This document shows positions 23,497 to 33,181 of a stretch of DNA of 64,000 nt, piece by piece. Position 1 is the stretch's first letter. Each line of letters begins with the position of its first letter. The stretch covers positions 267,750-331,749 of the forward strand of contig CAWDWB010000004.1 of NCBI GenBank assembly GCA_963805925.1, in the 5' to 3' direction. Origin of the DNA: CAMPKL01 sp963805925 (GTDB lineage Bacteria; Acidobacteriota; Terriglobia; Bryobacterales; UBA6623). The notes below the pieces were generated by a model. It ran no database searches. It had not been told where the DNA came from and saw nothing but the letters and a program-made list of their open reading frames with translations. The position numbers were made by a program, and so were the translations under genes.

Positions 23497-25149
23497 ATGA
23501 TCGACGTCGGCAGTCAGGTTGGCGACTACGAAGTCCTAGAAAAACTCGGCGCCGGGGGAGTCGGCCGGGTTTACAAAGTTCGTCACCGCATCACCGGCCG
23601 TATCGAAGCGCTCAAGCTTCTGCTGCCGGCTCGTTCGCTGGACGAGGAGTCCCGCGAAAGATTCCTGCGGGAGGTCAGGGTTCAAGCGAACCTGCAACAC
23701 CCCAACATCGCCTCCGTGCTCACCGCCTTCGAGTCGCAAGACGGCCTGGTGTTGGTGATGGAGTTCGTTGAGGGCGAGTCTCTCGGCGAATATCTCGAAC
23801 ACGGCCGCCTCGCGCTGGACGAGCAGCTGAACTATGCCACGCAGGCGCTCTCGGGGCTGGCCTACGCTCATTCTCGTGGCGTCATCCATCGCGACATTAA
23901 GCCCGAGAACCTGCTCATCGGCCCCTCGAAGACTCTCAAGATCACCGACTTCGGCTTAGCGAAGACGGTCACCGACATTCGGCTGACAGCGACGGGGACG
24001 CCCATGGGCTCCGTCTACTATCTCTCGCCCGAGCAGATCACCAAAGGCGACGAGGTAGATCATCGGGCGGACCTCTACTCGATGGGGGCCGTCCTTTACC
24101 AGCTCGCCGCGGGACGGCGGCCCTTTCGCGGCAGCCAGGCGTACGAGTTGATGCGCGCTCACCTCGAAGAACAACCCGTGCCACCCGACGAAGTGGATCC
24201 GTCAATTCCTCCCGCCTTCAGCCGGGCCATCCTCAAGGCCATGTCCAAGGATCCCAACGACCGATTCGCTTCGGCCGACGAGTTCAGCTTTGAACTCAGT
24301 CTGGCGTTGCGGAATGCTCCCGCGACCATCCCGCCGCCCGCCGAATCAGCCGCTCCGTCGGCCGTATCCCAGCTCGCCTGGTTCGCCGACCGCAGCCTGC
24401 TGCGATTTCTCGCGCTCATCGCCCTCGTCTCGGTCGCGGCCCTATTCATTGCTTCCCGATTGGCGCCTCCTGCGCCAACCCAGCAGACGGCGATGGAACG
24501 AGAATTACCGATTGCCGCGGCGCCTCCGCCGGACGAGCCAGCCGTTGAAGCAACCCCTAGTGCGCCTCCAGCAGCGGAGCCTCAACAGCCCAAGCCTTCG
24601 CCCGTCCAGGCCGTTGCAGCCAAACCGCCGCCGTCCGAACAACCCGCAGCGCCCCCAGCCAGTGCAGCCCCACCCCTGCCGGCAACAGTCCAAGTCCGAA
24701 TCCTCAACTCCTTCGGCTCGGACTCGGCAGGCCGGATATCCGCGGAAATTATTGGCCCCCCGGCGTTCACCGGCTATCGCATCGGCGGGCGCGTGATCGA
24801 AGCCAAAAGCAGCGGCAAGGCGAATGGCCAGTCCGATCTCCGGATCGCCTTCACGGTTCTTGAAGGTGCCGGGCAGGAAGTGCCGATTGAGAGCGAAATT
24901 CAAGGCTTCCGCAACTCCCAAGGGGCCTCGGGCGTGGACGAAGACGGCAAAGAGTTGAAGATGAAAGGCGGCGTCCTTAAACGCGGCAAACAAGTCGCGT
25001 CCGGCATCGGCTCAGCAGTCGGAGGATTGTTCGGACACAAAGGGAACCGCGACCGTTCGCCGGCTGGGGCAACCCTCACAGCCAAGGCCGCACGGATATC
25101 CTTCTTGCCGGGCAGCGAATTCGATCTGTACGTGACCCGGTTGGATTGA
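23497..25149 (+). CDS. Transmembrane Ser/Thr protein kinase with extracytoplasmic C-terminal domain
   Basis: A 550-residue Pkn2-type kinase. The cytoplasmic kinase domain (about 10-270) has the glycine loop YEVLEKLGAGGVGRVY, the Lys in IEALKLL, VIHRDIKPENLL, ITDFGLA and APE-like YLSPEQ, so it should be active. One membrane segment (FLALIALVSVAALFIAS) follows. Outside is a linker rich in Pro and Ala and a C-terminal domain from about VQVRILNSFGSD that I do not recognise; it has no PASTA, TPR or WD repeats. The start is uncertain: ATG 23431 adds 22 basic residues; 23497 matches the usual kinase N-terminus. No phosphatase or substrate gene is adjacent. Confidence 0.9.
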   Translation: MIDVGSQVGDYEVLEKLGAGGVGRVYKVRHRITGRIEALKLLLPARSLDEESRERFLREVRVQANLQHPNIASVLTAFESQDGLVLVMEFVEGESLGEYLEHGRLALDEQLNYATQALSGLAYAHSRGVIHRDIKPENLLIGPSKTLKITDFGLAKTVTDIRLTATGTPMGSVYYLSPEQITKGDEVDHRADLYSMGAVLYQLAAGRRPFRGSQAYELMRAHLEEQPVPPDEVDPSIPPAFSRAILKAMSKDPNDRFASADEFSFELSLALRNAPATIPPPAESAAPSAVSQLAWFADRSLLRFLALIALVSVAALFIASRLAPPAPTQQTAMERELPIAAAPPPDEPAVEATPSAPPAAEPQQPKPSPVQAVAAKPPPSEQPAAPPASAAPPLPATVQVRILNSFGSDSAGRISAEIIGPPAFTGYRIGGRVIEAKSSGKANGQSDLRIAFTVLEGAGQEVPIESEIQGFRNSQGASGVDEDGKELKMKGGVLKRGKQVASGIGSAVGGLFGHKGNRDRSPAGATLTAKAARISFLPGSEFDLYVTRLD

Positions 25150-25158
25150 GACTAGTTC

Positions 25159-26473
25159 TTACGGCTTTACAACGCTGCCGTCCAGTCCGCGGTCAAGGCT
25201 GTACGCGCCGCCGTTTTGCCAAGGCTTGATCGGATACTTCGCCGCCATCGCCTCGTCGATATCGATGCCTAGCCCCGGGACGCCCGCTGCCGTAAAGATA
25301 TCCCCGGCGAATCTCCGCCACGCCGCTCATCATCTCGCGCACCGAATCGGGGAAGTGATTCTCTTCCTGTATGCCGAATCCCGTGCTCGAAATATCCACG
25401 TGATAGGCGGCCAGTTGATTGACCGGGTCATTCTCGCCGCCTTCCTGGAAGGCGGTCTTCGTCCCGAATGTCTCACACAAGTTGGCCAGCTTCTTGGCCG
25501 GCGTAATGCCGCCGATGCCCGACACGCGGCAGCGCGCGAAATCGATCCACCTTTTCACGATCAACGGGTTGTACTCAAACGGATGCGTAAATAACTCGCC
25601 CACAGCCTGCGGCGTCGTACACACCTGGCGAATCCGCTCGTACCAGTCCACCTGCTCGGGCGGCAGCACGTCTTCGACGAAGAACATCTGCATGTCCTGC
25701 ATCCGCCGGCAAAACTCTACTGCGTTCATCCCGGTCAAGTGCGAGTGAACGTCGTGCAACAGCTTCTGCTCGAAGCCGAGCCTCGCGCGCACCTCGGCGA
25801 ACATCTTCGGGACGCGATCGACGTACGTCTCTTCATCGAACGCCGGACCGGCGTAGCCCGTCTCCGGCCTGCTTCGCTCGCCGGCGGGGATGAATCCGCC
25901 GCCGCCGTACTGCCCAAACTGCACGCGGATGTGGCGGAAGCCGTTGTCGATGCCTTGTTGAATGCGCTCAAGCGCCGCCTCGACATCGTTGCCTCCCGCG
26001 TGGTCGTAGCAGGGCACGGCATCGCGCGCCTTGCCTCCCATCAACTCATACACCGGCATGCCGGCGCGCTTGCCCTTGATGTCCCACAGGGCCATGTCCA
26101 TGCCGCTGAGCACGTTGTTGTTGACTGGGCCGTTACGCCAATAGGTTTTGACGTGCGCGCTCTGCCACAGGTCCTCAATGCGATCCGGGTCCTGGCCGAT
26201 CAGCCAGGGCTTTAAGTGATTTTCGAGAGCCGCGACGACCGCACTCGTCTGGTAGTGATTGTTCGCCGAGCCGATGCCGTAGAGCCCCGGCTCATTGGTG
26301 ATGATCTTGACGAATATCCAACGGTAGTTCGCCCCGCCGCTCGTCTGAATGATTTTCACGTCCTCGATCTTGAGCGGCGGCAAACCATTGGTGCGGCGGG
26401 CGACTTCTTGGGCCGTGGCGACCGACATAGCGGGTACGGCGAGCAGACTCTTGGCGAACATTCGTCGATTCAT
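25159..26473 (-). CDS. Mandelate racemase/muconate lactonizing enzyme family protein, frameshifted near its end
   Basis: An exported enolase-superfamily enzyme, probably a sugar-acid dehydratase or epimerase. The Tat-like signal MNRRMFAKSLLAVPAMSVATA precedes the capping domain and the barrel. Metal/catalytic regions include LLHDVHSHL, MFFVEDVLPP, AVGELF and FQEGGENDP. In the original frame the protein reads through GYLYGSGRPG and then into nonsense (ARHRYRRGDG), stopping at 25193. One base fewer in a CCCC run (25273-25276) restores PGLGIDIDEAMAAKYPIKPW and a normal end at 25159. It is therefore a single-base insertion or sequencing error. The ATG at 26473 has GGGAG upstream. Confidence 0.85.
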
Positions 26474-26546
26474 GGCAACTCCCTTCTTCTGCAGGCGTGC
26501 ATCAGGTTAGCTCAAGGGCGGCTGCATGGCCAACGCTCAGCCGTTA

Positions 26547-26552
26547 TACAAT
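26547..26552 (+). promoter_or_regulatory. -10-like box TACAAT upstream of the PSD1 cytochrome gene
   Basis: TACAAT preceded by GTTA, 17 nt before the ATG at 26570. It implies a very short leader without a Shine-Dalgarno. Confidence 0.4.
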
Positions 26553-26569
26553 CACGTTGCCACTCGGTC

Positions 26570-29194
26570 ATGCGCTGCTTCGTTGCCTTTCTTCTGCTCC
26601 CGCTCGCGCTCCAAGCGCAGACGGCCGCCGAGCGTTTGTTTGTCGACACCGTGCAGCCGCTGCTCAAGCAGCAGTGCCTGGGCTGCCACGGAGAAGCCAA
26701 CACCTTCGCCGACCTCGACCTGACCTCGCGCACCAAAGCCCTCGAAGGCGGCAAACGCGGCCCGGCGATCATTCCGGGCGATCCCGACGCCAGCCTGCTC
26801 GTTAAGGCGATCGAATTCAACGGCGATCTCAAGATGCCGCCGGGCGGCACCGACAAGAAGCTCGCCCCTGCAGCTGTCGCCGCTGTCCGCGAATGGATTT
26901 CAGGCAACGCGCCTTACGCTGTGGGCGAGCGCCAACAGACTTGGGACTACTCAGAGGAAGACGTTTGGGCCTTGCGGCCCGTCCAACGCACGACGCCGCC
27001 GACCGAGAAGATCGATCCAGTCGCCATTCGGACTCCTATCGACAACTTCATTCTGGCCAAGCTAGCGAGCGAAGGCCTAGCGCCCGGGCCTCGCGCCGAC
27101 AAGACCGACCTGATCCGCCGGATCACTTACGACCTGACCGGTCTGCCGCCCACGCCTGACGAAGTCGCCGCTTTTCTCGCTGATACTTCCGACGGCGCCT
27201 ACAAAAAGATCGTCGAACGTCTGCTCGCCTCCCCTGCCTACGGTGAACGTTGGGGACGCCATTGGCTCGACGTCGTGCGCTACGCGGATACCGACGGATA
27301 CTCCAACGACTTCGAACGCCCCAACGCCTGGCGCTATCGCGACTACGTCATTCGCTCGTTCAATCAAGACAAGCCGTACGACCAGTTCGTCCTCGAACAG
27401 ATCGCCGGCGACGAACTGTGGCCCTCTAGCCCCGACGCGCTCGTCGCCACTGGCTTCTTGCGTTCCGGCCCGTGGGAGCACACGGGGATGGCAGTCGCGG
27501 CTGAAACTCGCCAGATGTTCCTCGATGACGTGACGCACAGCGTGGGTACGACTTTCCTCGGACTCACCGTCGGTTGCGCGCGCTGCCACGACCACAAGTT
27601 TGACCCGATCCCGACCAAAGATTACTACTCGATGCAGGCGGTTTTCGCCTCCACCGCCTTTGCGCGCCGACCGCTGGCGTTTGCGCCCGATGAGTCGCTC
27701 GCCGGTTTCGACTCCGGTAAGGCCCGCTTCACCGCTCTGATCGGCCAACTCGAACAGCGCGTCAATGCGCTGCATGAAGTCGCCCGGCAAAGAGCCGCCC
27801 AAGACAAGGGCGCCGCATTCGCTGCTGCGGCCAACACGGGAACCCTACAGCGCTACCTCGTGGGCGACGAGGCCGAGACGCTTAAGCTGCTGCGCAAGCA
27901 GCTGTCGATGCACGAGGAATCCATCCAGCGTTACGACCCGCTGGCCTTCACCGTCAGCAGCGGCCTAGTGGAGGAGTGGAACGATGTCGGCCCGCTGGGA
28001 GCGGCCAGCTATCTCAAGGCCGACGACTATCGCGACGCCGAAACGCATGTCCTGGTCGGCGGCGACATCCAGGCCCCCGGGAACCGCGTCGAGCCCGGTG
28101 CGCTATCAGCCGTCGAGCATTACTCGGGCTACCCCTCGCCCGAGATCCCGTCGAGCGTCAAAGGTCGCCGCGCAGCCCTGGCCAAGTGGATTGCCAATCG
28201 TGACAATCCGCTCACCGCGCGCGTGATGGTCAATCGCATCTGGCAGTACCACTTCGGACGCGCCTTGGCCGACAACGCCAACAATTTCGGCAAGATGGGC
28301 AAGAAACCTTCCCATCCTGAATTGCTGGACTGGTTGGCCGACTTCTTCGTCGAACAAGGCTGGAGCGTCAAAGCCGTTCACCGCGTCATCGTCTTATCGG
28401 AGGCCTATCAGCGCTCCACGCAACACCCTGACGCGAAAGTGGCGGCCCAAGATCCGACGAACATGTACCTGGCGCGATTCAGCCCGCGCCGCCTCGAAGC
28501 CGAAGAACTGCGCGACAGCATCCTGGCTGTCTCCGGCGAACTCAGCCCGCTGAGAGGAGGCCCGGGCACGTATCCGCAGATCAACTCCGAAGTCGCCCGC
28601 CAGCCGCAACACGCCATGGGCACGCTGCGTCCTGCTTATCATGCGTCGCCGACGAAAGCGAATCGTAACCGGCGTTCCATCTACAGTTTCCAGCAGCGCA
28701 GTCTGATCGACCCCATGATCGAGTCGTTCAACGGCGCTAACGTCGATCTCAGTTGCGAACGCCGCGAATCTTCCACTGTTCCGACGCAGGCGTTCTCGCT
28801 GCTCAACTCCGAGTTCTCGCACGACATGGCGCTGGCCATGGCCGCGCGTGTCGAAAGCGAAGCCGACTCTCTCGACGGCCAAATCGAACGCGCCTTCCAT
28901 CTTGCTTTCAACCGCACCCCGGCTCGAGAAGAACTTCAAGCCGCTGCCGCGCACGTCGCGAAGATGCAGGCGCGCTACGAACAGCATCCTGCTGCGCCGC
29001 GGGCTGTCGAGCCGCCCGTCATTCACGAAATCTCCAGCGAACTCACCGGCGAGAGTTACTCCTTTGAGCAAGTCGAGTTGCCCGTGGAGTACGAGCAGAA
29101 CCTACACCCCAGCGAAGTTTCGCCGCACACTCGCGCACTCGCCGATTTAACACTCGCGCTGCTCAACGCCAACGAATTCGCCTACGTCTACTGA
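26570..29194 (+). CDS. PSD1-type cytochrome c domain protein (DUF1549/DUF1553)
   Basis: An 874-residue secreted protein with signal MRCFVAFLLLPLALQAQ. The N-terminal planctomycete-type cytochrome domain has the haem site CLGCHG. Then comes DUF1549 (about 150-360), with ITYDLTGLPPTPDEV, RWGRHWLDVVRYADTDG and a second CxxCH in GCARCHDHKFDPI. DUF1553 follows (about 500-800), with NPLTARVMVNRIWQYHFGR and SYLKAD-like spacer regions before it. Such proteins are abundant in Planctomycetes and Solibacter-type acidobacteria, always next to a DUF1501 gene as here (5 bp downstream). The role is unproven; polysaccharide-related oxidation has been suggested from context. The ATG at 26570 gives the signal peptide. 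Confidence 0.93.
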   Translation: MRCFVAFLLLPLALQAQTAAERLFVDTVQPLLKQQCLGCHGEANTFADLDLTSRTKALEGGKRGPAIIPGDPDASLLVKAIEFNGDLKMPPGGTDKKLAPAAVAAVREWISGNAPYAVGERQQTWDYSEEDVWALRPVQRTTPPTEKIDPVAIRTPIDNFILAKLASEGLAPGPRADKTDLIRRITYDLTGLPPTPDEVAAFLADTSDGAYKKIVERLLASPAYGERWGRHWLDVVRYADTDGYSNDFERPNAWRYRDYVIRSFNQDKPYDQFVLEQIAGDELWPSSPDALVATGFLRSGPWEHTGMAVAAETRQMFLDDVTHSVGTTFLGLTVGCARCHDHKFDPIPTKDYYSMQAVFASTAFARRPLAFAPDESLAGFDSGKARFTALIGQLEQRVNALHEVARQRAAQDKGAAFAAAANTGTLQRYLVGDEAETLKLLRKQLSMHEESIQRYDPLAFTVSSGLVEEWNDVGPLGAASYLKADDYRDAETHVLVGGDIQAPGNRVEPGALSAVEHYSGYPSPEIPSSVKGRRAALAKWIANRDNPLTARVMVNRIWQYHFGRALADNANNFGKMGKKPSHPELLDWLADFFVEQGWSVKAVHRVIVLSEAYQRSTQHPDAKVAAQDPTNMYLARFSPRRLEAEELRDSILAVSGELSPLRGGPGTYPQINSEVARQPQHAMGTLRPAYHASPTKANRNRRSIYSFQQRSLIDPMIESFNGANVDLSCERRESSTVPTQAFSLLNSEFSHDMALAMAARVESEADSLDGQIERAFHLAFNRTPAREELQAAAAHVAKMQARYEQHPAAPRAVEPPVIHEISSELTGESYSFEQVELPVEYEQNLHPSEVSPHTRALADLTLALLNANEFAYVY

Positions 29195-29199
29195 TCGCC

Positions 29200-30630
29200 A
29201 TGAGCCGACCACGCCATCGCATGTTCACCGCTTCGCCCTCCCGGCGAGACCTGCTCTACGGTCTCGGCATGGGCCTTGGATCGGCTGCTCTCACCGCGAT
29301 CACCACGCAAGAACAAGCCCGCGCCGGCGTGCTCTCCGCTAAGCCTGGGCACATCCCCGCCAAGGCCAAACGCTGCATCTTCCTACTCATGGAAGGCGGC
29401 CCCAGCCACATCGACACAATCGATCCCAAGCCGCGGCTGGCCGATCTGCACATGACCGAGTTCGCCAAGGAGCGCACCAAGTTCGAAGCCTCGATGAACA
29501 CGGGCAAGCGCTACTTTGTGCGTAGCCCGTTCGAGTTTCATCGCGCCGGAAAAGCCGGCATCGAGATTAACTCCCTGTTCGAGAGCTTCTCGGACTGCGT
29601 CGATGACGTCTGCTTCTATCGCGGCCTGCAAGCCCAAAGCGTCAATCACCCCACCGCGCTCTATCACCTCAATACCGGCAACCGCTTCGGCGGCGACCCG
29701 GCTATTGGCTCGTGGGTGAGCTACGGCCTCGGTACCGAGAACGAAAACCTGCCGTCGTTCGTCGTGCTGCCTGATCTGGCCTATCCACAGGGCGGCGCAG
29801 CCAACTGGTCCAACGGATTCTTGCCCGCCTACTACCAAGGGACGCCGCTGCGCTCCCAAGGCGCGCCCGTGCTCGACATGAATCCGCCCGCCTACGTCAC
29901 GGAAGAAGAACAACGCGCCAACCTCGATTTCCTGGGCAAGCTCAATGCAGCGCACCAGTCACGTCATCCCGAACACGACGAGTTGACCGCGCGAATTGAG
30001 AGTTACGAACTCGCTTTCCGCATGCAATCGGAAATGCCCGAGGCCATCGACATCGACTCAGAATCCGAAGCGACCCGAGCGCTCTACGGCATCGGCGGCG
30101 CGAACAAAGATACGGACGCTGTAGGCCGCCGTTGCCTGCTTGCCCGGCGCCTGATCGAACGCGGCGTCCGTTTCGTTCAGGTCATCGTCGGCGGCTGGGA
30201 TTCCCACGACTACATTGAGCGAGCCCATGGCGCGCGCATCCGCGCCGTCGACAAACCGATCGGGGCCTTGCTCAAAGACCTCAAACGCACGGGGCTGCTT
30301 GAAGACACGCTCGTCGTCTGCGCCGGCGAATTCGGACGGTCACCGGACAACGGCATACGCGGCGGCGACAAGGCCTGGGGACGCGACCACAATGCCACGG
30401 CCATGGCCTGCTGGTTAGCAGGCGGCGGCGTCCGCGCCGGCGAGATCGTCGGTGCAACCGACGAGACGGGGCGCGAAGCGATCGAGATCGCCCATCCCAT
30501 TAAGAACTTTCATGTGACCTTGTTGCGTCTGCTCGGGCTCGACGACAGCCGCCTCACCTACTTCGCCCAAGGCCGCAACAAGCAGCTCAGCCAAACCGGC
30601 GGCGAACTCATCCGCGAACTGCTGGCCTAG
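29200..30630 (+). CDS. DUF1501 family Tat-exported protein
   Basis: A 476-residue sulfatase/phosphatase-fold protein with an N-terminal Tat motif (RRDLLYGLGMGLGSAAL). It has family segments KRCIFLLMEGGPSHIDTIDPKP, FIVQVIVGGWDSHDY-like QVIVGGWDSHDYIERA and CAGEFGRSPDNGIRGGDKAWGRDHN, which recall metal-binding sites of alkaline phosphatase folds. It is the standard partner of the preceding PSD1 gene: 5 bp separate them, so the two are cotranslated and likely work together in the periplasm. The exact reaction is unknown. Its stop overlaps the convergent hypothetical gene by 4 bp. Confidence 0.92.
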   Translation: MSRPRHRMFTASPSRRDLLYGLGMGLGSAALTAITTQEQARAGVLSAKPGHIPAKAKRCIFLLMEGGPSHIDTIDPKPRLADLHMTEFAKERTKFEASMNTGKRYFVRSPFEFHRAGKAGIEINSLFESFSDCVDDVCFYRGLQAQSVNHPTALYHLNTGNRFGGDPAIGSWVSYGLGTENENLPSFVVLPDLAYPQGGAANWSNGFLPAYYQGTPLRSQGAPVLDMNPPAYVTEEEQRANLDFLGKLNAAHQSRHPEHDELTARIESYELAFRMQSEMPEAIDIDSESEATRALYGIGGANKDTDAVGRRCLLARRLIERGVRFVQVIVGGWDSHDYIERAHGARIRAVDKPIGALLKDLKRTGLLEDTLVVCAGEFGRSPDNGIRGGDKAWGRDHNATAMACWLAGGGVRAGEIVGATDETGREAIEIAHPIKNFHVTLLRLLGLDDSRLTYFAQGRNKQLSQTGGELIRELLA

Positions 30631-31394
30631 GCCTTCATGTTGCTGATGATGGCTTTGGCCGTATCGTGCAACATCTTCGATACGTTCGACATCGTTTGCA
30701 GGGTTGGTCCGTCCAATGCCTTTTGCAGGTCAACGACGGCCTGATGCACGTTGTCATCCGCAGTGTTGCAGAGCACGACAATCTTCTGCAGTTCCTTGGC
30801 AACCGACTCCGCAGTCGCGGGTTCCGGCTCTACCCGCTCTACCGGACGCACGCCCGCGGCGTACTTCTCGGCGAGAATCAGCCGACGAATCCGCAAATCA
30901 TTCGAAGCCTTACCCTCGTCGAATGAAGCTTTCATTCGTTCCAAGCCAGGGCGTTCCTGGTAGACCGCTTCACGCTGTTGTTCGCGGAACTGGACGGCGG
31001 CCGCCAACGGCTGGACGTTGATATCTTTGTCCAGGTAGGCCTGCTGCAACACCCCATGGATTAGCGCGTCGACGTCCGGCTCGAACTCGCGTTCCTTCAT
31101 CTTGCCCAGCGCCGATTCCCAATCCTTCTGGGCCAAAGCATAGTCGCCTTGCCTCAGCCGCAGCGCCGTGCGCCGCAAGAGTCCGCTTTCCTCGGAACGC
31201 AACTCCCGTCCGAAACGGCGGAACAAGGCAATCTGCTTCAGTTCGGCTAATTCCAGCAGTGGAGCTTTTTCCAGCTGTTGTTGCAGCTTCGCCTCTGCCA
31301 CAACATCCCGTTCCATACGCTGGATGATCTGCTGCCCGAACGCCGGCATCTCCGCCAACAACACAGCGATTCCGATCAACGTGTAGCGTCTCAT
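30627..31394 (-). CDS. Secreted helical protein of unknown function
   Basis: A 255-residue protein with signal MRRYTLIGIAVLLAEMPAFGQ. The rest is almost all alpha-helical and charged (AKLQQQLEKAPLLELAELKQ, LRLRQGDYALAQKDWESALGKM), with a weak TPR-like look in the middle. I do not recognise the family. The ATG at 31394 follows GAGGCGG, and TATACT further upstream fits a -10 box. It is divergent from the second enolase-superfamily gene with about 110 bp between starts. Confidence 0.75.
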   Translation of the reverse strand: MRRYTLIGIAVLLAEMPAFGQQIIQRMERDVVAEAKLQQQLEKAPLLELAELKQIALFRRFGRELRSEESGLLRRTALRLRQGDYALAQKDWESALGKMKEREFEPDVDALIHGVLQQAYLDKDINVQPLAAAVQFREQQREAVYQERPGLERMKASFDEGKASNDLRIRRLILAEKYAAGVRPVERVEPEPATAESVAKELQKIVVLCNTADDNVHQAVVDLQKALDGPTLQTMSNVSKMLHDTAKAIISNMKA

Positions 31395-31491
31395 CGTCAA
31401 TTCCGCCTCACTTGAAGTATAAGGCCCGCCCTACACTGAGAACAGACGTTTCAAGCGTACTCCGGTTAGCATCGGGCGCCCCGCCATCCGC

Positions 31492-31497
31492 TACTAT
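31492..31497 (+). promoter_or_regulatory. -10-like box TACTAT of the enolase-superfamily gene, leaderless arrangement
   Basis: TACTAT ends 10 nt before the ATG at 31508 with no Shine-Dalgarno between. Confidence 0.45.
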
Positions 31498-31507
31498 CAG
31501 GATCGTC

Positions 31508-32716
31508 ATGCTCACACGTCGTCGCTTCCTCCAAACCGCTGCCGCCGGCAGCATCCTCGCCGCCCAGGCCCAAGCCGCCCTGGCGGAAATGAAGATCACG
31601 CGCATCCGTTTCTACGACTCGCCTCTGGGCATGCGCGTGTTTAACCAAAGCTCTCAAATCGTCACCGTCGAAACCGACGCCGGCATCACCGGAATCGGCG
31701 AAGGCGGCTCCACCGAAATGATGAAGTCCCTCGCCGGCATGATCATTGGCGAACGTCCCAATCGCATCGAACAGCTCTGGCAGCTCATGTACCGCGGCGA
31801 ATTCTATCCGCCAGGACGCGAGAAAATCCACGCCCTCGGCGCCCTCGACATGGCGCTGTGGGACATCAAAGGCAAAGCGCTCGACGTCCCCGTATACGAA
31901 CTACTAGGCGGCCTGACGCGGAACTTCATCAACTGCTATTCGACCGGCTTCCCGTCCAAGGGCAACACCCGCGATACCGCCCGCGCCTGCATGGACTTCG
32001 GCTTCAAAGCCTTCCGCACGAGCGTCGTCGGCCGCGACAACCAGAGCTTTGAGCCGCAGCGCGCTGTCCGCGAAACAGTCAAGCACTGCGAAGAGATCCG
32101 CGAAGGAGTCGGCGAAAACGGCGCCTGGGCCATCGACTATCACACTCGCCTCGACTTCCCCGACGCCGTACGCCTCAGCACCCTGCTCGAACCCCTGGAG
32201 CCGATCTTTTGTGAAGATCTCGTGCGCTCCGAAAATCCGAGTATTTACCGCGAACTCCGTCCCATGGTCAAAGTGCCCATCGCCGTGGGGGAGCACTACT
32301 CCGACCGCTGGGAAGTCAACGAACTCATCGAGCAGCACCTGATCGACTACTCGCGCATCACGCTGCCGAACGTCGGCGGCATCACCGAAATGAAAAAGCT
32401 GGCCACGTACTGCGAGCCCCACTACGTCGGCCTGATCCCGCACTTCACCGGCCCCATCGCCGAGGCCTCGCTGGTCCACGTGCTTGGCTCGGCGCCCCAA
32501 TTCTGCATGATGGAGATGACCGGAGACGGCTCCCAAAAACTGCCGCACCTGCCCGAGTGTTACGACTTCCGCGCAGGCAAGATGTATCCCAGAAACAACC
32601 CCGGCCTCGGCGTGGTCTTCGACCCGACCAAGGCGACGCAACTGGCCGAAATCACCGAGCACGTCACCATCGCACCCAAGCTCTACCGCGAAGACGGCTC
32701 GCTCACCAACTGGTAG
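31508..32716 (+). CDS. Mandelate racemase/muconate lactonizing enzyme family protein, Tat-exported
   Basis: A 402-residue intact enolase-superfamily enzyme. The Tat signal is MLTRRRFLQTAAAGSILAAQAQA. The capping domain (ITRIRFYDSPLG...) is followed by the barrel with metal-binding carboxylates in IDYHTRLDF, FCEDLVRSE and VGEHYSDRW. A late His in LIPHFTGPIAEA is placed like the catalytic His of galactonate/gluconate dehydratases. A sugar-acid dehydratase role is likely, but the substrate is open. It differs clearly from the frameshifted relative at 25159-26473, so the two are not recent duplicates. A hairpin follows its stop. Confidence 0.9.
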   Translation: MLTRRRFLQTAAAGSILAAQAQAALAEMKITRIRFYDSPLGMRVFNQSSQIVTVETDAGITGIGEGGSTEMMKSLAGMIIGERPNRIEQLWQLMYRGEFYPPGREKIHALGALDMALWDIKGKALDVPVYELLGGLTRNFINCYSTGFPSKGNTRDTARACMDFGFKAFRTSVVGRDNQSFEPQRAVRETVKHCEEIREGVGENGAWAIDYHTRLDFPDAVRLSTLLEPLEPIFCEDLVRSENPSIYRELRPMVKVPIAVGEHYSDRWEVNELIEQHLIDYSRITLPNVGGITEMKKLATYCEPHYVGLIPHFTGPIAEASLVHVLGSAPQFCMMEMTGDGSQKLPHLPECYDFRAGKMYPRNNPGLGVVFDPTKATQLAEITEHVTIAPKLYREDGSLTNW

Positions 32717-32723
32717 CCGGCAA

Positions 32724-32747
32724 GGGACCGGCAAACTTGCCGGTCCC
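32724..32747 (+). terminator. Hairpin after the enolase-superfamily gene
   Basis: GGGACCGGCAA with TTGCCGGTCCC, a 9-11 bp stem, 7 bp after the stop codon. No T-run follows, so it may be an mRNA-stabilising or factor-assisted end. Confidence 0.5.
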
Positions 32748-32781
32748 CGACTAGCCTGAATAGTAATCGCCCAGCCCTCGG

Positions 32782-33078
32782 CTAGGCGCGCTTTTCGTCC
32801 GCGCCTTCTACCGCTTTCGCTCGCCCCACACCAGCCGACAACGGCTTCACCTTACCGTGACTCGCCGTCAACCGCGAAGCGCCCGCCAACCGACCAACGA
32901 CCGCAGTCACGGCGCGGCTGTCCCGCGCCCAAACTGCTTTATGCAGTTGCTCGCGCCCAGCGGCGTCAACGCCTTCCAAACAGGCGTCGAAGTACACATG
33001 CGTCGCTGCGGTCCAACAGCCCAGTTCGGCATACCGGCGCAGAAGCTCAAGATTTACCGCCGTGGATATGTTCTTCAT
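32782..33078 (-). CDS. Small hypothetical protein
   Basis: A 98-residue protein starting MKNISTAVNLELLRRYAELG. The first 65 residues look like two or three helices (CWTAATHVYFDACLEGVDAA); the C-terminal part is basic and low in complexity. I do not recognise it. The ATG at 33078 has AGGA upstream at 6 nt; a longer start at 33168 is possible. It lies between the enolase-superfamily gene and the M20 peptidase gene, on the peptidase strand, 104 bp downstream of which... no shared operon is likely, since the peptidase is upstream with its own stop at 33182. Confidence 0.5.
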   Translation of the reverse strand: MKNISTAVNLELLRRYAELGCWTAATHVYFDACLEGVDAAGREQLHKAVWARDSRAVTAVVGRLAGASRLTASHGKVKPLSAGVGRAKAVEGADEKRA

Positions 33079-33181
33079 AACGTCCTGGATGCCGCCGCTC
33101 GCTGAGACGTTACAACCAAAACTAAACAGTCCAATTCTGTTTCCAGTCCGCTTGTAATCGCCGTTCACGGGACCTAGTCTC

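Noticed and set aside
32782..33168. The longer start at 33168 for the small hypothetical gene
   Set aside because: The extra 30 residues look unlike a natural N-terminus, and the AGGA site favours the ATG at 33078. Also, no operon with the M20 peptidase is implied, since the peptidase gene lies upstream and ends 103 bp before this start.
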